Part shown: positions 1 through 8,748 of the stretch, in pieces | How the letters are laid out: each line of letters begins with the position of its first letter | How positions within the stretch are numbered: the first letter of the stretch is position 1 | Assembly: GCA_964579505.1 (NCBI GenBank) | Contig: CAZOGC010000004.1 | Location: forward strand, 150,026 to 214,025 | Source of the DNA: JAJYSO01 sp964579505 | Lineage (GTDB): Bacteria > Bacteroidota > Bacteroidia > Flavobacteriales > Flavobacteriaceae | Length of the DNA stretch: 64,000 bases | Reading direction: 5' to 3' | Program-made: the position numbers and the translations under genes | Notes under the pieces: model-generated | What the model saw: the letters and a program-made list of their open reading frames with translations, nothing else | Databases searched by the model: none | Told to the model about the DNA's origin: nothing

Positions 1-2
1 TA

Positions 3-575
3 AAGAAGTATTGCATTGAAAATAAGCTAAAAAACATAGTGCTTATAGGGCATTCTATGGGTGGAAAAACGGCTATGTACTTGGCCGTTCGGTGTCCTGA
101 ATTGCTTAAAGATTTAGTGGTGGTAGATATTGCTCCTAAAGCATATCCACCACATCATCAGGCTATTTTAGATGGATTAACCATGCTTTATGAGACCACA
201 CTTACCTCTAGACGTGAAGCTGACGAAAAACTGAAGACGTATATTGAAGATTGGGGAGTTCGTCAATTTTTGTTGAAAAACTTGTACTGGAAAGAAAAAG
301 GGAAATTGGCTTTGCGTATGAATTTTCCCGTGCTAAAACAAAAATATGAGGAAGTGGGTAAAGCAATAGCCGAAACAGAAACGTTTTCGGGTCCAACCTT
401 ATTTATAAAAGGACAAAATTCAGGATATATTTTAGACAGCGACCGTGATTTGTTGAAGCAACATTTTCCTAAAAGTCAGTTGCTAACAATAAAAGAAGCA
501 GATCATTGGGTACATGCTGAAAAACCGGAAGCCTTTTTTAGTGGGGTAATGGCTTTTTTGAGGTATAATCAATAA
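3..575 (+). CDS. Alpha/beta-fold hydrolase, YbfF-like esterase (5' end outside window)
   Basis: The open frame runs in from the left edge, so only about 190 C-terminal residues are visible. The GTG at base 39 is not a credible start, because it would cut directly before the nucleophile elbow. The elbow GHSMGG lies at visible residues 16-21, with Ser as nucleophile. The C-terminal EADHWVHAEKP supplies the catalytic His in the form seen in YbfF-type esterases. A charged helical cap region lies between. I did not assign the acid residue. Members of this family are small cytoplasmic acyl-esterases of broad specificity. The substrate here cannot be read from the sequence. No operon partner is visible; rpsO follows after 170 bp with its own promoter. 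Confidence 0.8.
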   Translation, partial: KKYCIENKLKNIVLIGHSMGGKTAMYLAVRCPELLKDLVVVDIAPKAYPPHHQAILDGLTMLYETTLTSRREADEKLKTYIEDWGVRQFLLKNLYWKEKGKLALRMNFPVLKQKYEEVGKAIAETETFSGPTLFIKGQNSGYILDSDRDLLKQHFPKSQLLTIKEADHWVHAEKPEAFFSGVMAFLRYNQ

Positions 576-688
576 AAAACCACAATAAGGCTAATTTGTA
601 TTGATATAAATAAGGTTTTCAGGATATTCTGCTTTAAAAATTTTTACATTTTTTGACTAGTAACCCTCTATAAATCAAATTTAAAATC

Positions 689-696
689 TATATTTG
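689..696 (+). promoter_or_regulatory. -7 promoter element for rpsO
   Basis: TATATTTG matches the Bacteroidota -7 consensus TAnnTTTG and predicts a leader of about 45 nt for rpsO. A short hairpin (GGTAGA/TCTATC, bases 705-718) follows in the leader. I see no well-spaced TTTG -33 element. Confidence 0.6.
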
Positions 697-748
697 CCGC
701 TCGGTAGAAAATCTATCGGTACATAAGAATCATTGAAATAATATTGGC

Positions 749-1018
749 ATGTATTTAACCAAAGAAGAAAAAAGTAAATTGTTTGCCCAATACGGCAAGA
801 ACAATCAAGACACCGGATCAACAGAAGGACAAATCGCTTTATTTACCAAGCGTATTGCACACATTTCTGACCACTTAAAAACCAATCGAAAAGATTTTAA
901 CTCTGAACGCTCATTGGTAGCATTGGTTGGAAAACGCAGACGGCTGCTTGATTACCTAAAAGCTAAAGATATTGAACGTTATCGAGCTATTATTAAAGAT
1001 TTAGGTTTAAGAAAATAA
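749..1018 (+). CDS. rpsO: 30S ribosomal protein S15
   Basis: Ribosomal protein S15 binds 16S rRNA early in assembly of the 30S platform and contributes to an intersubunit bridge. The 89-residue length is exactly that of the family. The signature DTGSTEGQIALFTKRI is near the N terminus, followed by the conserved HISDHLKTN and the basic stretch GKRRRLLDYL. The ATG start gives the standard N terminus MYLTKEEK. The gene is followed by a strong terminator and then pnp, the conserved rpsO-pnp order of many bacteria. The terminator and a separate leader on pnp suggest partial uncoupling of the two. S15 genes are often autoregulated through the mRNA leader; the hairpin at 705-718 could serve this but is short. 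Confidence 0.98.
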   Translation: MYLTKEEKSKLFAQYGKNNQDTGSTEGQIALFTKRIAHISDHLKTNRKDFNSERSLVALVGKRRRLLDYLKAKDIERYRAIIKDLGLRK

Positions 1019-1028
1019 CACGATGAAG

Positions 1029-1053
1029 AGGGGTGGAAACACCCCTTTTTTAT
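1029..1053 (+). terminator. Rho-independent terminator after rpsO
   Basis: A 7-bp stem, AGGGGTG/CACCCCT, closes a GAAA tetraloop and is followed directly by a T-run, 11 nt after the rpsO stop codon. Confidence 0.9.
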
Positions 1054-1114
1054 TTATAAAGAAGGAAGCCTTTAAATTGCTTCTTCATTGCGTACATTTC
1101 CACAACACAACAAC

Positions 1115-1147
1115 TAGTCTGTTTTAATAGACTATCCGCATAAGCGG
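1115..1147 (+). promoter_or_regulatory. Two hairpins in the pnp 5' leader
   Basis: TAGTCT/AGACTA (1115-1120 with 1129-1134) and CCGC/GCGG around an ATAA tetraloop (1136-1147) stand in tandem 33 nt before the pnp start. In enterobacteria pnp is autoregulated by RNase III cutting a leader hairpin. A similar role here is only an inference. Confidence 0.4.
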
Positions 1148-1180
1148 AAAAAAATAGTTTTAATTAATAATGAAATTTAT

Positions 1181-3325
1181 ATGATTCCAAAAGTTTTTAC
1201 GGAAACTATCGATCTTGGAGACGGTAGAGAAATTACTTTAGAAACCGGAAAATTAGCCAAACAGGCACACGGTTCAGTTGTGGTAAGTATGGGAAAAGCT
1301 AAACTGCTTTGTACAGTGGTTTCTTCTTATGAAAAAACAGATATGCCGTTTTTTCCGTTAACCGTAGATTACCGCGAAAAATTTGCAGCTGCAGGTCGCT
1401 TTCCCGGTGGGTTTTTAAAACGAGAAGGACGCCCAAGCAATGAAGAAATCTTAACTATGCGGTTGGTAGATCGTGTATTGCGTCCGTTGTTTCCAAAAGA
1501 TTACAAATATGAAACTCAAGTCATGATTCAGTTAATGTCTCATGATGAAGAAATACAGCCTGATGCTTTGGCAGGGCTAGCTGCTTCAACGGCTATACAA
1601 TTATCTGATATTCCGTTTGAGTATCCTATTTCTGAAGTTCGTGTAATTCGGGTAGATGGTCAATTTATGATTAATCCGGGATTAGCTTTATTAGAAAAAG
1701 CAGATATCGATTTAATGGTAGGAGCCTCTGCAGATAGCGTAGCAATGGTAGAAGGTGAAATGAGTGAGGTTTCTGAAGAAGAAATGATGGATGCTATTAA
1801 ATTTGCACACGATGCTATTAAAAAGCAAATTGAAGCTCAAGAGCGTTTGGTAGCAGCCATAGGTAAGAAAGCTCCTCGTAGCTATGAAGTCGGAGAAAAA
1901 GACGAAGATTTGGAGGCTAAGGTGAAGGAATTGGCTTACCAAAAATGCTATGATATAGCAAAACAAGGCACTCAAAAACACGAGCGTACAGAGGCATTTG
2001 CTAAAGTTAAAGAGGAAGTATTAGCTGCTTTTTCTGAAGAAGAATTAGAAGAAAAAAGAGGCTTGATAAAAGATTATTTTAGTGCAGCTCATAAAAAAGC
2101 GGTACGCGATTTGATTTTACAAGAAGATGTCAGATTAGATGGTCGAAATACCAAAGAAATTCGCCCTATTTGGTGCGAGATAGATTATTTGCCTTCTGCG
2201 CATGGATCGGCTATTTTCACGCGAGGCGAAACACAATCATTGTCAACCGCCACCTTAGGAACCTCTAGAGAAGCTAATCGTATTGATTTGCCGACAATTC
2301 AAGGAGAAGAAAAATTCTACTTGCATTATAATTTCCCACCTTTCTGTACGGGAGAAGCTTATCCAATTAGAGGAACTTCTCGTCGTGAAATCGGACATGG
2401 ACACTTGGCACAACGTGCCTTAAAAGGAATGATCCCAGAAGATTGTCCTTATACTGTTCGGGTGGTTTCTGAAGTATTAGAATCAAATGGTTCTTCTTCT
2501 ATGGCTACTGTTTGTGCCGGTACAATGGCGTTGATGGATGCCGGGGTACAAATGAAAAAACCGGTTTCAGGAATTGCCATGGGACTGATAACAGAAGGAG
2601 ACAACTATGCAGTACTTTCAGATATCTTGGGAGATGAAGATCACTTAGGTGATATGGACTTTAAAGTAACCGGAACCCAAGATGGTATTACGGCTTGCCA
2701 AATGGATATCAAAATTAAAGGGTTGTCTTATGAAATTATGGGCAACGCTTTGCGTCAGGCCAAAGAAGGTCGTTTGCATATCTTGGGTAAAATTACCGAC
2801 ACTATTGCAACGCCTAAAACACACGTGAAAGGGCATGCTCCGAAAATTGTTACCCGAACTATTCCGGGAGAATTTATTGGTGCTATGATTGGCCCCGGAG
2901 GTAAAAATATTCAAGAGCTGCAAAAAGAATCACAAACCGAAATCGTAATTAATGAAGATGAAAACGAAAACGGTATTGTAGAAATTTTGGGAGTCAGCCA
3001 AGAAGGTATAGATATGGTAAACCGCAGAATAGATGCGCTTACCTTTAAACCTGAAAAAGGAAGTATATATGAGGTGAAGGTGATTAAAATCCTTGACTTT
3101 GGAGCTGTGGTAGAATATACCGAAGCACCGGGTAATGAGATTTTACTTCATATTTCTGAGTTGGCTTGGGAACGTACCGAAAACGTAACTGATATTGTAA
3201 ACCTAGGCGATATAATTGATGTGAAGTATTTAGGTTTCAATCCTAAAACAAGGAAAGAGCGCATCTCTTTAAAAGCGTTAAAACCGCGCCCGGAAAGAAA
3301 ACCTAGACCGGAGCAACAAGACTAA
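1181..3325 (+). CDS. pnp: Polyribonucleotide nucleotidyltransferase (PNPase)
   Basis: PNPase is a trimeric, phosphate-dependent 3'-5' exoribonuclease that degrades mRNA and adds heteropolymeric tails. The 714 residues carry the full architecture: a first RNase PH domain (about 15-150), the helical linker domain (about 150-320), the catalytic second RNase PH domain (about 325-560) with the GIAMGLI and DILGDEDHLGDMDFK motifs, a KH domain (about 570-630, GAMIGPGGKNIQ) and a C-terminal S1 domain (about 635-705, starting KGSIYEVKV). The length is normal and no key motif is missing. It lies downstream of rpsO and has a structured leader and a good terminator. A basic tail rich in KPRPERKPRP ends the protein. 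Confidence 0.98.
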   Translation: MIPKVFTETIDLGDGREITLETGKLAKQAHGSVVVSMGKAKLLCTVVSSYEKTDMPFFPLTVDYREKFAAAGRFPGGFLKREGRPSNEEILTMRLVDRVLRPLFPKDYKYETQVMIQLMSHDEEIQPDALAGLAASTAIQLSDIPFEYPISEVRVIRVDGQFMINPGLALLEKADIDLMVGASADSVAMVEGEMSEVSEEEMMDAIKFAHDAIKKQIEAQERLVAAIGKKAPRSYEVGEKDEDLEAKVKELAYQKCYDIAKQGTQKHERTEAFAKVKEEVLAAFSEEELEEKRGLIKDYFSAAHKKAVRDLILQEDVRLDGRNTKEIRPIWCEIDYLPSAHGSAIFTRGETQSLSTATLGTSREANRIDLPTIQGEEKFYLHYNFPPFCTGEAYPIRGTSRREIGHGHLAQRALKGMIPEDCPYTVRVVSEVLESNGSSSMATVCAGTMALMDAGVQMKKPVSGIAMGLITEGDNYAVLSDILGDEDHLGDMDFKVTGTQDGITACQMDIKIKGLSYEIMGNALRQAKEGRLHILGKITDTIATPKTHVKGHAPKIVTRTIPGEFIGAMIGPGGKNIQELQKESQTEIVINEDENENGIVEILGVSQEGIDMVNRRIDALTFKPEKGSIYEVKVIKILDFGAVVEYTEAPGNEILLHISELAWERTENVTDIVNLGDIIDVKYLGFNPKTRKERISLKALKPRPERKPRPEQQD

Positions 3326-3345
3326 TTGTTTTAAACATAAGCTAT

Positions 3346-3379
3346 AAACGCCTGAAGATTTTCTTCGGGCGTTTTTTTA
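3346..3379 (+). terminator. Rho-independent terminator after pnp
   Basis: AACGCCTGAAG pairs with CTTCGGGCGTT over an 11-bp stem with a T-run of seven, 20 nt after the pnp stop. Confidence 0.9.
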
Positions 3380-3401
3380 TAGACGATATTTTACCGCGCA
3401 T

Positions 3402-3437
3402 AAAAAAAGACCCTTCAAAAATGAAAGGTCTTTTTTG
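3402..3437 (-). terminator. Terminator of tRNA-Leu (probably bidirectional)
   Basis: AAAAAGACC (3404-3412) pairs with GGTCTTTTT (3427-3435), with an inner TTCA/TGAA stem. It is flanked by A and T runs, so it can act on both strands. It lies 4 nt beyond the 3' end of the minus-strand tRNA-Leu. Confidence 0.8.
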
Positions 3438-3440
3438 CAG

Positions 3441-3522
3441 TGCGGGCGAAAGGACTCGAACCTTCACGCCTCGCGGCACTAGATCCTAAATCTAGCGTGT
3501 CTACCAATTCCACCACGCCCGC
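3441..3522 (-). tRNA. tRNA-Leu (anticodon UAG)
   Basis: The acceptor stem is GCGGGCG/CGCCCGC with an A discriminator at 3441. The anticodon arm CTAGA-TTTAGGA-TCTAG gives anticodon UAG. A variable arm longer than usual and the T-arm GGTTCGAGTCC are present, as expected for a class II tRNA-Leu. CCA is not encoded. The mature RNA is 82 nt before CCA addition. Confidence 0.95.
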
Positions 3523-3726
3523 ATTATATTTTGCGTATTTTCTATTAAATATTATTACGCAATCCCGTTTAATAACGAGACCGCGAATATAAAATAAACT
3601 CCTATATTATTACCACAAAAAAATATTTTTTTTACCATTTTTTGACCCGAACCAATTTTAAAAGTGAAAAGACTATGCTAAGACGTTACTATTTTTTATC
3701 TTGTAGAAATTAAAATAAAAAATTAT

Positions 3727-5112
3727 ATGCAGCTAAAAAGTTATATATCAGAACATAAAGAACAGTTTTTAGAAGAGTTATTTGATCTATTGCGCAAGCC
3801 TTCGATAAGTGCAGATCCTAAACACAAGAAAGATATTTTGGCTACGGCAGAAGCGGTTAAAAAATACCTTTTACAGGCAGGATGTGATACAGCAGAAGTT
3901 TGTGAAACACCCGGAAATCCGGTGGTATATGCCGATAAGATAATAGATAATAATTTACCCACTATTTTGGTGTATGGTCATTATGATGTGCAACCGCCAG
4001 ATCCGCTAGATTTATGGAATTCAGAGCCTTTTGAACCAGTCATAAAAAAAACAGAAATTCACCCGGAAGGAGCTATCTTTTCTAGAGGGGCTTGTGATGA
4101 CAAGGGGCAAATGTTTATGCATGTCAAAGCATTAGAAGTAATGTTGCAAAACGAGGCCTTGCCTTGCAATGTTAAATTTATGATTGAAGGAGAGGAAGAA
4201 GTAGGGAGTGAAAACCTAGAGTGGTATGTAAAACGCAATCGAGAAAAATTGGCCAATGATGTTATTTTAATTTCAGATACAGGTATGATTGCCAATGACG
4301 TACCATCTATTACTACCGGATTGCGTGGGTTGAGCTATGTTGAAGTAGAGGTAACCGGACCTAACCGCGATTTACACTCGGGGTTGTATGGAGGAGCGGT
4401 AGCTAATCCAATTAATGTGTTGACTAAAATGATAGCCTCTCTTCATGATGAGAATAAACATATTACTATTCCGGGGTTTTATGATAAAGTGATTGAATTA
4501 TCTAAAGAAGAACGCGCTAAAATGGCAGAAGCCCCTTTTAATCTAGCGGCCTATAAAAAATCTATCGGAATTGGAGCTGTTGAAGGTGAAGCGGGTTATA
4601 CCACCAATGAGCGCAATTCTATTCGCCCAACACTAGATGTAAACGGCATTTGGGGTGGGTATCAAGGTGAAGGCGCTAAAACGGTTATTCCGAGTAAAGC
4701 GCATGCTAAAATCTCTATGCGATTAGTACCTGATCAAGATTGGGAAGAGATAGCAGCGTTATTGAAAAATCATTTGCAGAACATTGCCCCTAAAAGTGTT
4801 ACCGTTGAGGTAAAAGTATTACATGGAGGCGAGTCTTACGTCACTCCCGTTGATGGTATTGAATTTCAAGCGGCTAGCCAAGCCATGCAAGCCACTTTTG
4901 GTAAGACGCCTGTTCCGCAGCGCAGTGGTGGTAGTATTCCAATTGTAGCTTTGTTTGAACGTGAATTAAAAAGTAAAACCGTGTTGATGGGCTTCGGATT
5001 AGACTCAGATGCTATCCATTCACCTAATGAACATTTTGGGGTGTGGAACTTCTTGAAAGGAATAGAAACAATTCCGATGTTTTATCATTATTTTACAGAA
5101 TTAAAGAAATAA
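3727..5112 (+). CDS. M20 family metallo-dipeptidase
   Basis: A zinc-dependent exopeptidase of family M20, CNDP/DapE-ArgE group, that probably cleaves dipeptides in the cytoplasm; no signal peptide is seen. The metal ligands and catalytic residues of the family are in order: YGHYDVQP (His about residue 84), ACDDKGQ (bridging Asp about 122), GEEEVGS (general base and metal Glu about 155), ISDTGM (Asp about 180) and a C-terminal HSPNEHF (His about 430). The lid/dimerisation domain lies at about 195-350. The length of 461 is normal for M20 dipeptidases. The ATG start gives MQLKSYISEHKEQFLEEL, the usual N-terminal helix. The gene stands alone between tRNA-Leu (opposite strand) and the WD40 gene 59 bp downstream. 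The precise substrate is unknown. Confidence 0.92.
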   Translation: MQLKSYISEHKEQFLEELFDLLRKPSISADPKHKKDILATAEAVKKYLLQAGCDTAEVCETPGNPVVYADKIIDNNLPTILVYGHYDVQPPDPLDLWNSEPFEPVIKKTEIHPEGAIFSRGACDDKGQMFMHVKALEVMLQNEALPCNVKFMIEGEEEVGSENLEWYVKRNREKLANDVILISDTGMIANDVPSITTGLRGLSYVEVEVTGPNRDLHSGLYGGAVANPINVLTKMIASLHDENKHITIPGFYDKVIELSKEERAKMAEAPFNLAAYKKSIGIGAVEGEAGYTTNERNSIRPTLDVNGIWGGYQGEGAKTVIPSKAHAKISMRLVPDQDWEEIAALLKNHLQNIAPKSVTVEVKVLHGGESYVTPVDGIEFQAASQAMQATFGKTPVPQRSGGSIPIVALFERELKSKTVLMGFGLDSDAIHSPNEHFGVWNFLKGIETIPMFYHYFTELKK

Positions 5113-5171
5113 ATATTCAGGGCACACATTTTACTATTAACAGAAGTGTGTGCCTGTAAATATATTGTGGA

Positions 5172-6071
5172 ATGATTGCGGGTAAAGTAGCCGTTAAAAA
5201 AATAGATACCCTAACCGGGCATGCGGGGGCTATTTATGCTAGTTGTTTTTATAATAATTTACTTTATACTGCCGGTGCAGATAAATATGTGGTGCGCTGG
5301 AATGTGACTACGCAGCAACAAGATGGGTTTGTGGTTAAACTAGAGCGTCCTAGTTATGCACTGACTTATCTGTCTTCCTCAGCCGTTTTGCTAATGGGAG
5401 AAAGCACCGGTAAAATTCATGTAGTAGATACCAAAGCAAAAGAAGAAAAGAAGATACTGGCGCAACATCGAGCTTCTATTTTTTCGTTGACTTATGATAA
5501 AAGACGTAATCAATTTTATTCAGGTGATCGAAACGGCGTTTTTTGTGCTTGGGATGCTTCGACTTTTCAATTATTATTAGCACAACAATTTCATTGTGGT
5601 CGTATAAAAAGAATGACGGTTGATGAAGAAACCGGATGGGTGGTTTTGGCTTGTCAAGATGGGCAACTTAGGTTTGTAGATGGCAACGGTTTAACAGTCA
5701 AAAAAACGCTGAAAGTAAGTGATTACAGCTTGAATGGTGTGCTGCTTGACGGAGATAAGGTTGTAGTGGGCGGTAGAACGGCTTTTATAAGTGTATGGAA
5801 TTGGCAAACAGAAAAACGGTTGCATAATTTTAAGGCGCATAACTATGCGGTGTATGATTTAGCTTTTTTAGACAATAAGACAAAATTGGTTTCAGCTAGT
5901 TTTGATAAATCTCTTAAGATTTGGAGCCTGTACGATTTTGAACAATTGGATTTTAGAACGGCCTTAAATGATGGTCACCGGAGCTCTGTAAACAACATTA
6001 CCAAAATATCAGAAAAATCTTTTGCTACGGTGAGCGATGATCGTAAAATCAAACTGTGGACAATAAACTAG
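5172..6071 (+). CDS. WD40-repeat protein
   Basis: A 299-residue protein built almost entirely of WD40 repeats. Recurring units start with a HAG/HRA/HNYAV-type turn and end in W-D-like positions such as FCAWDAS, ISVWNWQ, LKIWSLY and IKLWTIN. About seven units are recognisable, enough for one closed beta-propeller. There is no signal peptide, so a cytoplasmic scaffold or protein-interaction role is the most that can be said. It follows the dipeptidase gene by 59 bp and could be co-transcribed with it. It ends 34 bp from the convergent MutS-like gene. No enzymatic domain is fused to it. Confidence 0.85.
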   Translation: MIAGKVAVKKIDTLTGHAGAIYASCFYNNLLYTAGADKYVVRWNVTTQQQDGFVVKLERPSYALTYLSSSAVLLMGESTGKIHVVDTKAKEEKKILAQHRASIFSLTYDKRRNQFYSGDRNGVFCAWDASTFQLLLAQQFHCGRIKRMTVDEETGWVVLACQDGQLRFVDGNGLTVKKTLKVSDYSLNGVLLDGDKVVVGGRTAFISVWNWQTEKRLHNFKAHNYAVYDLAFLDNKTKLVSASFDKSLKIWSLYDFEQLDFRTALNDGHRSSVNNITKISEKSFATVSDDRKIKLWTIN

Positions 6072-6105
6072 TTGATAAAGGGTAAAAATGGGTTGAGAGA
6101 AAGAA

Positions 6106-7893
6106 TTATTCATCTACGATTTTCATCTTTCGCAACAAGAAAGAAGCATTCATGTTTTGGCAGATTCCTTCCTTAAATTTATAGTCAAAATAAAGCTCGT
6201 CGTTGAGAATTTGCGCGTCAAAAAAATGATTTTTAACCTGGGGTAAATGCTGCGCCACATCGCATAAACTCAAATCGTGTGTAGCAATGATGCCGGTAGC
6301 GAGAGAAGCCACTAGTTTTTCTAAAAATTTGCGCGAGCCTATAGCTTTGTCTTTGCTGTTAGTTCCTTTTAAGATTTCATCTAGAACAATAAAATAATTG
6401 TCTTCTTTTAAGTGATCGATTATATATTTTAAGCGAGACAATTCAGCATAAAAATAAGAAGACTCATCGGCCAAAGAATCTACCGTACGCATACTGGTAA
6501 TTAGCTTTGTAGGCGTATAACTACAATGGCTTGCTCGAACGGGCAATCCCACATTACTCATTACAATTTGTAGTGCCACCGTACGTAAAAAGGTACTTTT
6601 TCCGGCCATGTTGGCGCCGGTTATAATAAAAAAATCTTCCTTGGAGATGGTAAAATCGTTAGTAATGGCTTCTTGCTCCGGAATGAGTGGATGAACAGCT
6701 TGTTGAGCTTCTATAAGTGTGTTGTTTGTCGTAATTTTAGGAAAAGTATAGTGTGGGTGATTAAATGTAAAATTACCCATTGAGTTGTAGGCATCAATAA
6801 GAACAATGATATTAAACCAGTCTTCTACCTTATGAAGATAGGTGCGCATCCATTTTTCTAACCTAGCCGATTGATGTATATCCCATAATAAAAAGCCGTT
6901 TCCTAAAAAGCCGAAAAGCATGTTTTCGCGTTGGTCTAATGCGCCGATAATAGAAGAAAATTCTTTGGTGATAACAGATGCTTTTTTAGAATGTGTGGTT
7001 ATCTGTGTTTGTTTGTCTTGCAATAGTTGGCTGGTAAAGGTAGCATCTTCAATTAATTTTAGTAACTGGTGGTATTGTTGAAAAACGAGTTGCATATCAT
7101 TTACCCGCTCTTCTAACATATTGACGCGTTTTAAATAAATGCCGGTGATAGCAATTCCTATAAAAAACCATAATACAACGGCAAATCCCGGAATAAAATC
7201 TAAAAAGTAAGTAATGATTAAAAGGAGTGAGATTATAGAAAAGCTGTAGGCAAATAGTTGGGTGCGTTTAAGGGTAAAGTAGCCATGGGTTTTTAAGTTG
7301 TCTAAACGAGATTTTACCGTTTTGTCTTCTTCGTTTTCTTTTGAGGCTAATTGGGCCAGTGCGGTAAATGTTTGCCTAAAATCTAATTGTTTAGCCAAAT
7401 CTTTTATAGCTTCCTGTTTGTGGGCAATGTTAGTTGTGTCGTTAGCGGTTAAAATAGTTGCCAGTTGCTGCTCGCTTTCTTTTAGAGCGGTTCGATTGAG
7501 GTATTGAAAAAAAGAATGCGCACCGAATAAATCAATGTCTCTACTAAATTCGTGCATAGCATCTTGATATTGTTTTCCTTCCGGCAAATTGGCATATTGA
7601 CCATTAAGCACGGCTATTTCTGTTTGGTTGAGCTGCAAAAGAGCCTGAAATTTTCGACGTTTTTGCTGCAAATTGACGTGACGAGATACGAGGTAAAAAA
7701 ATAAAATGAGTCCGGCTAGAACAATAACAAGAACCCATTTAGTGAGATTCCAACAAAAATATATGGCGAGTGCGGTGGCAATAAACACGAATAGCCGGAG
7801 CATACTAGAAGCAAATAATTTGCGCTTGACGTGAGCAAGAGCATTTTGATAATAGGTTACTTTTTGTTGGTAAACAACTTGAGGAGAAGCCAT
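6106..7893 (-). CDS. Membrane-anchored MutS-like ATPase
   Basis: The C-terminal third is a MutS domain V ATPase. The Walker A GANMAGKSTFLRT is at about 423-435, the Walker B LDEILKGTNS at about 501-510, and a downstream ATHDLSL matches the MutS signature. Unlike MutS and MutS2, the N-terminal part has hydrophobic segments at about 33-50 and 53-70 and a second pair at about 213-255. The mismatch-recognition and connector domains are absent, and no Smr domain follows. Proteins of this shape occur widely in Bacteroidota and are annotated as DNA mismatch repair proteins, but a classical repair role is doubtful. The gene is monocistronic with a clear -7 box at 7911-7918. The function is unknown; it is probably an ABC-type ATPase acting at the inner membrane. 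Confidence 0.85.
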   Translation of the reverse strand: MASPQVVYQQKVTYYQNALAHVKRKLFASSMLRLFVFIATALAIYFCWNLTKWVLVIVLAGLILFFYLVSRHVNLQQKRRKFQALLQLNQTEIAVLNGQYANLPEGKQYQDAMHEFSRDIDLFGAHSFFQYLNRTALKESEQQLATILTANDTTNIAHKQEAIKDLAKQLDFRQTFTALAQLASKENEEDKTVKSRLDNLKTHGYFTLKRTQLFAYSFSIISLLLIITYFLDFIPGFAVVLWFFIGIAITGIYLKRVNMLEERVNDMQLVFQQYHQLLKLIEDATFTSQLLQDKQTQITTHSKKASVITKEFSSIIGALDQRENMLFGFLGNGFLLWDIHQSARLEKWMRTYLHKVEDWFNIIVLIDAYNSMGNFTFNHPHYTFPKITTNNTLIEAQQAVHPLIPEQEAITNDFTISKEDFFIITGANMAGKSTFLRTVALQIVMSNVGLPVRASHCSYTPTKLITSMRTVDSLADESSYFYAELSRLKYIIDHLKEDNYFIVLDEILKGTNSKDKAIGSRKFLEKLVASLATGIIATHDLSLCDVAQHLPQVKNHFFDAQILNDELYFDYKFKEGICQNMNASFLLRKMKIVDE

Positions 7894-7910
7894 GGGCTAA
7901 AATGTTTTGA

Positions 7911-7918
7911 CAAAAATA
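7911..7918 (-). promoter_or_regulatory. -7 promoter element for the MutS-like gene
   Basis: On the minus strand the bases read TATTTTTG, a TAnnTTTG match 18 nt before the start codon. Confidence 0.6.
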
Positions 7919-8065
7919 GACATCCCAGAAGAATATAGCTCATTTTTGAGCGGCCCTTATGCTAATTTCTCAACTTAGTTTTAAAAGCATCTTATGAAGA
8001 TACTGTTTTCTTCTAAAAATTTATTATAATTGGCTTGCTTTGCAAATGAGAAATAAATAGTGATT

Positions 8066-8746
8066 ATGCATAAGATTCCGGAAGAAGCGCTAATTTTTTT
8101 AAAGGAGTTAGAAAAAAATAACAACCGCGAATGGTTTAATGAACGTAAACCAAAATTTAAAGCGTTAGAACAGCAGGTAAAAACTCTTTATGGAGAGGTA
8201 GAGCGGCTGCTTAACAAACACGATATTATAGAGAAGACAAAGCCTTTTCGCATATACAGAGATATTCGTTTCTCAAAAGATAAAACCCCCTATAAAACCT
8301 ATTATTCAGTAGTATTTAGACGAAAAAAACCAGCCTTGCGCGGGGGATATTATTTGCATATTCAACCGGGAGATAAATCTTTCTTAGACACGGGGTTTTG
8401 GAATCCTGCGCGAGAAGAATTGCTTCGGGTTAGAAAAGAGTGGGAAATAGATACAGAAGAAATTAGAGAGTTATTAGAAAATAAAACGTTGCAAAAATAT
8501 TGGGGAAAAATGTGGGGTGAACAACTCAAAACGGCTCCTATGGGGTTTAATAGAGAAGACCCCAATATTGATTTAATAAATTACAAACAGTGGCTTTTTC
8601 AACATAGATTTACAGATAAAGAAGTTTTGTCTCCTGATTTTGCACAGCGTATAGATACCTGTTTTAAAGCCATTCGCCCATTTTTTGATTATATGTCTAG
8701 TTTATTAACCACCGATTTAAACGGCGTTTCGCTGATAGAGGATTAA
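8066..8746 (+). CDS. DUF2461 family protein
   Basis: A 226-residue protein of the DUF2461 (TIGR02453) family, whose biochemical function is not established. Characteristic motifs are NNNREWFNERKP near the N terminus, FRIYRDIRFSKDKTPYK at about 65-81, and the GGYYLHIQPGD strand. I chose the ATG at 8066, not the GTG two codons upstream, because family members begin directly at this point. No membrane segment or signal is seen. The next gene (TruA-like) starts 2 nt after the stop codon, so the two are certainly co-transcribed. A link to RNA modification is possible from this context but unproven. Confidence 0.85.
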   Translation: MHKIPEEALIFLKELEKNNNREWFNERKPKFKALEQQVKTLYGEVERLLNKHDIIEKTKPFRIYRDIRFSKDKTPYKTYYSVVFRRKKPALRGGYYLHIQPGDKSFLDTGFWNPAREELLRVRKEWEIDTEEIRELLENKTLQKYWGKMWGEQLKTAPMGFNREDPNIDLINYKQWLFQHRFTDKEVLSPDFAQRIDTCFKAIRPFFDYMSSLLTTDLNGVSLIED

Positions 8747-8748
8747 TT

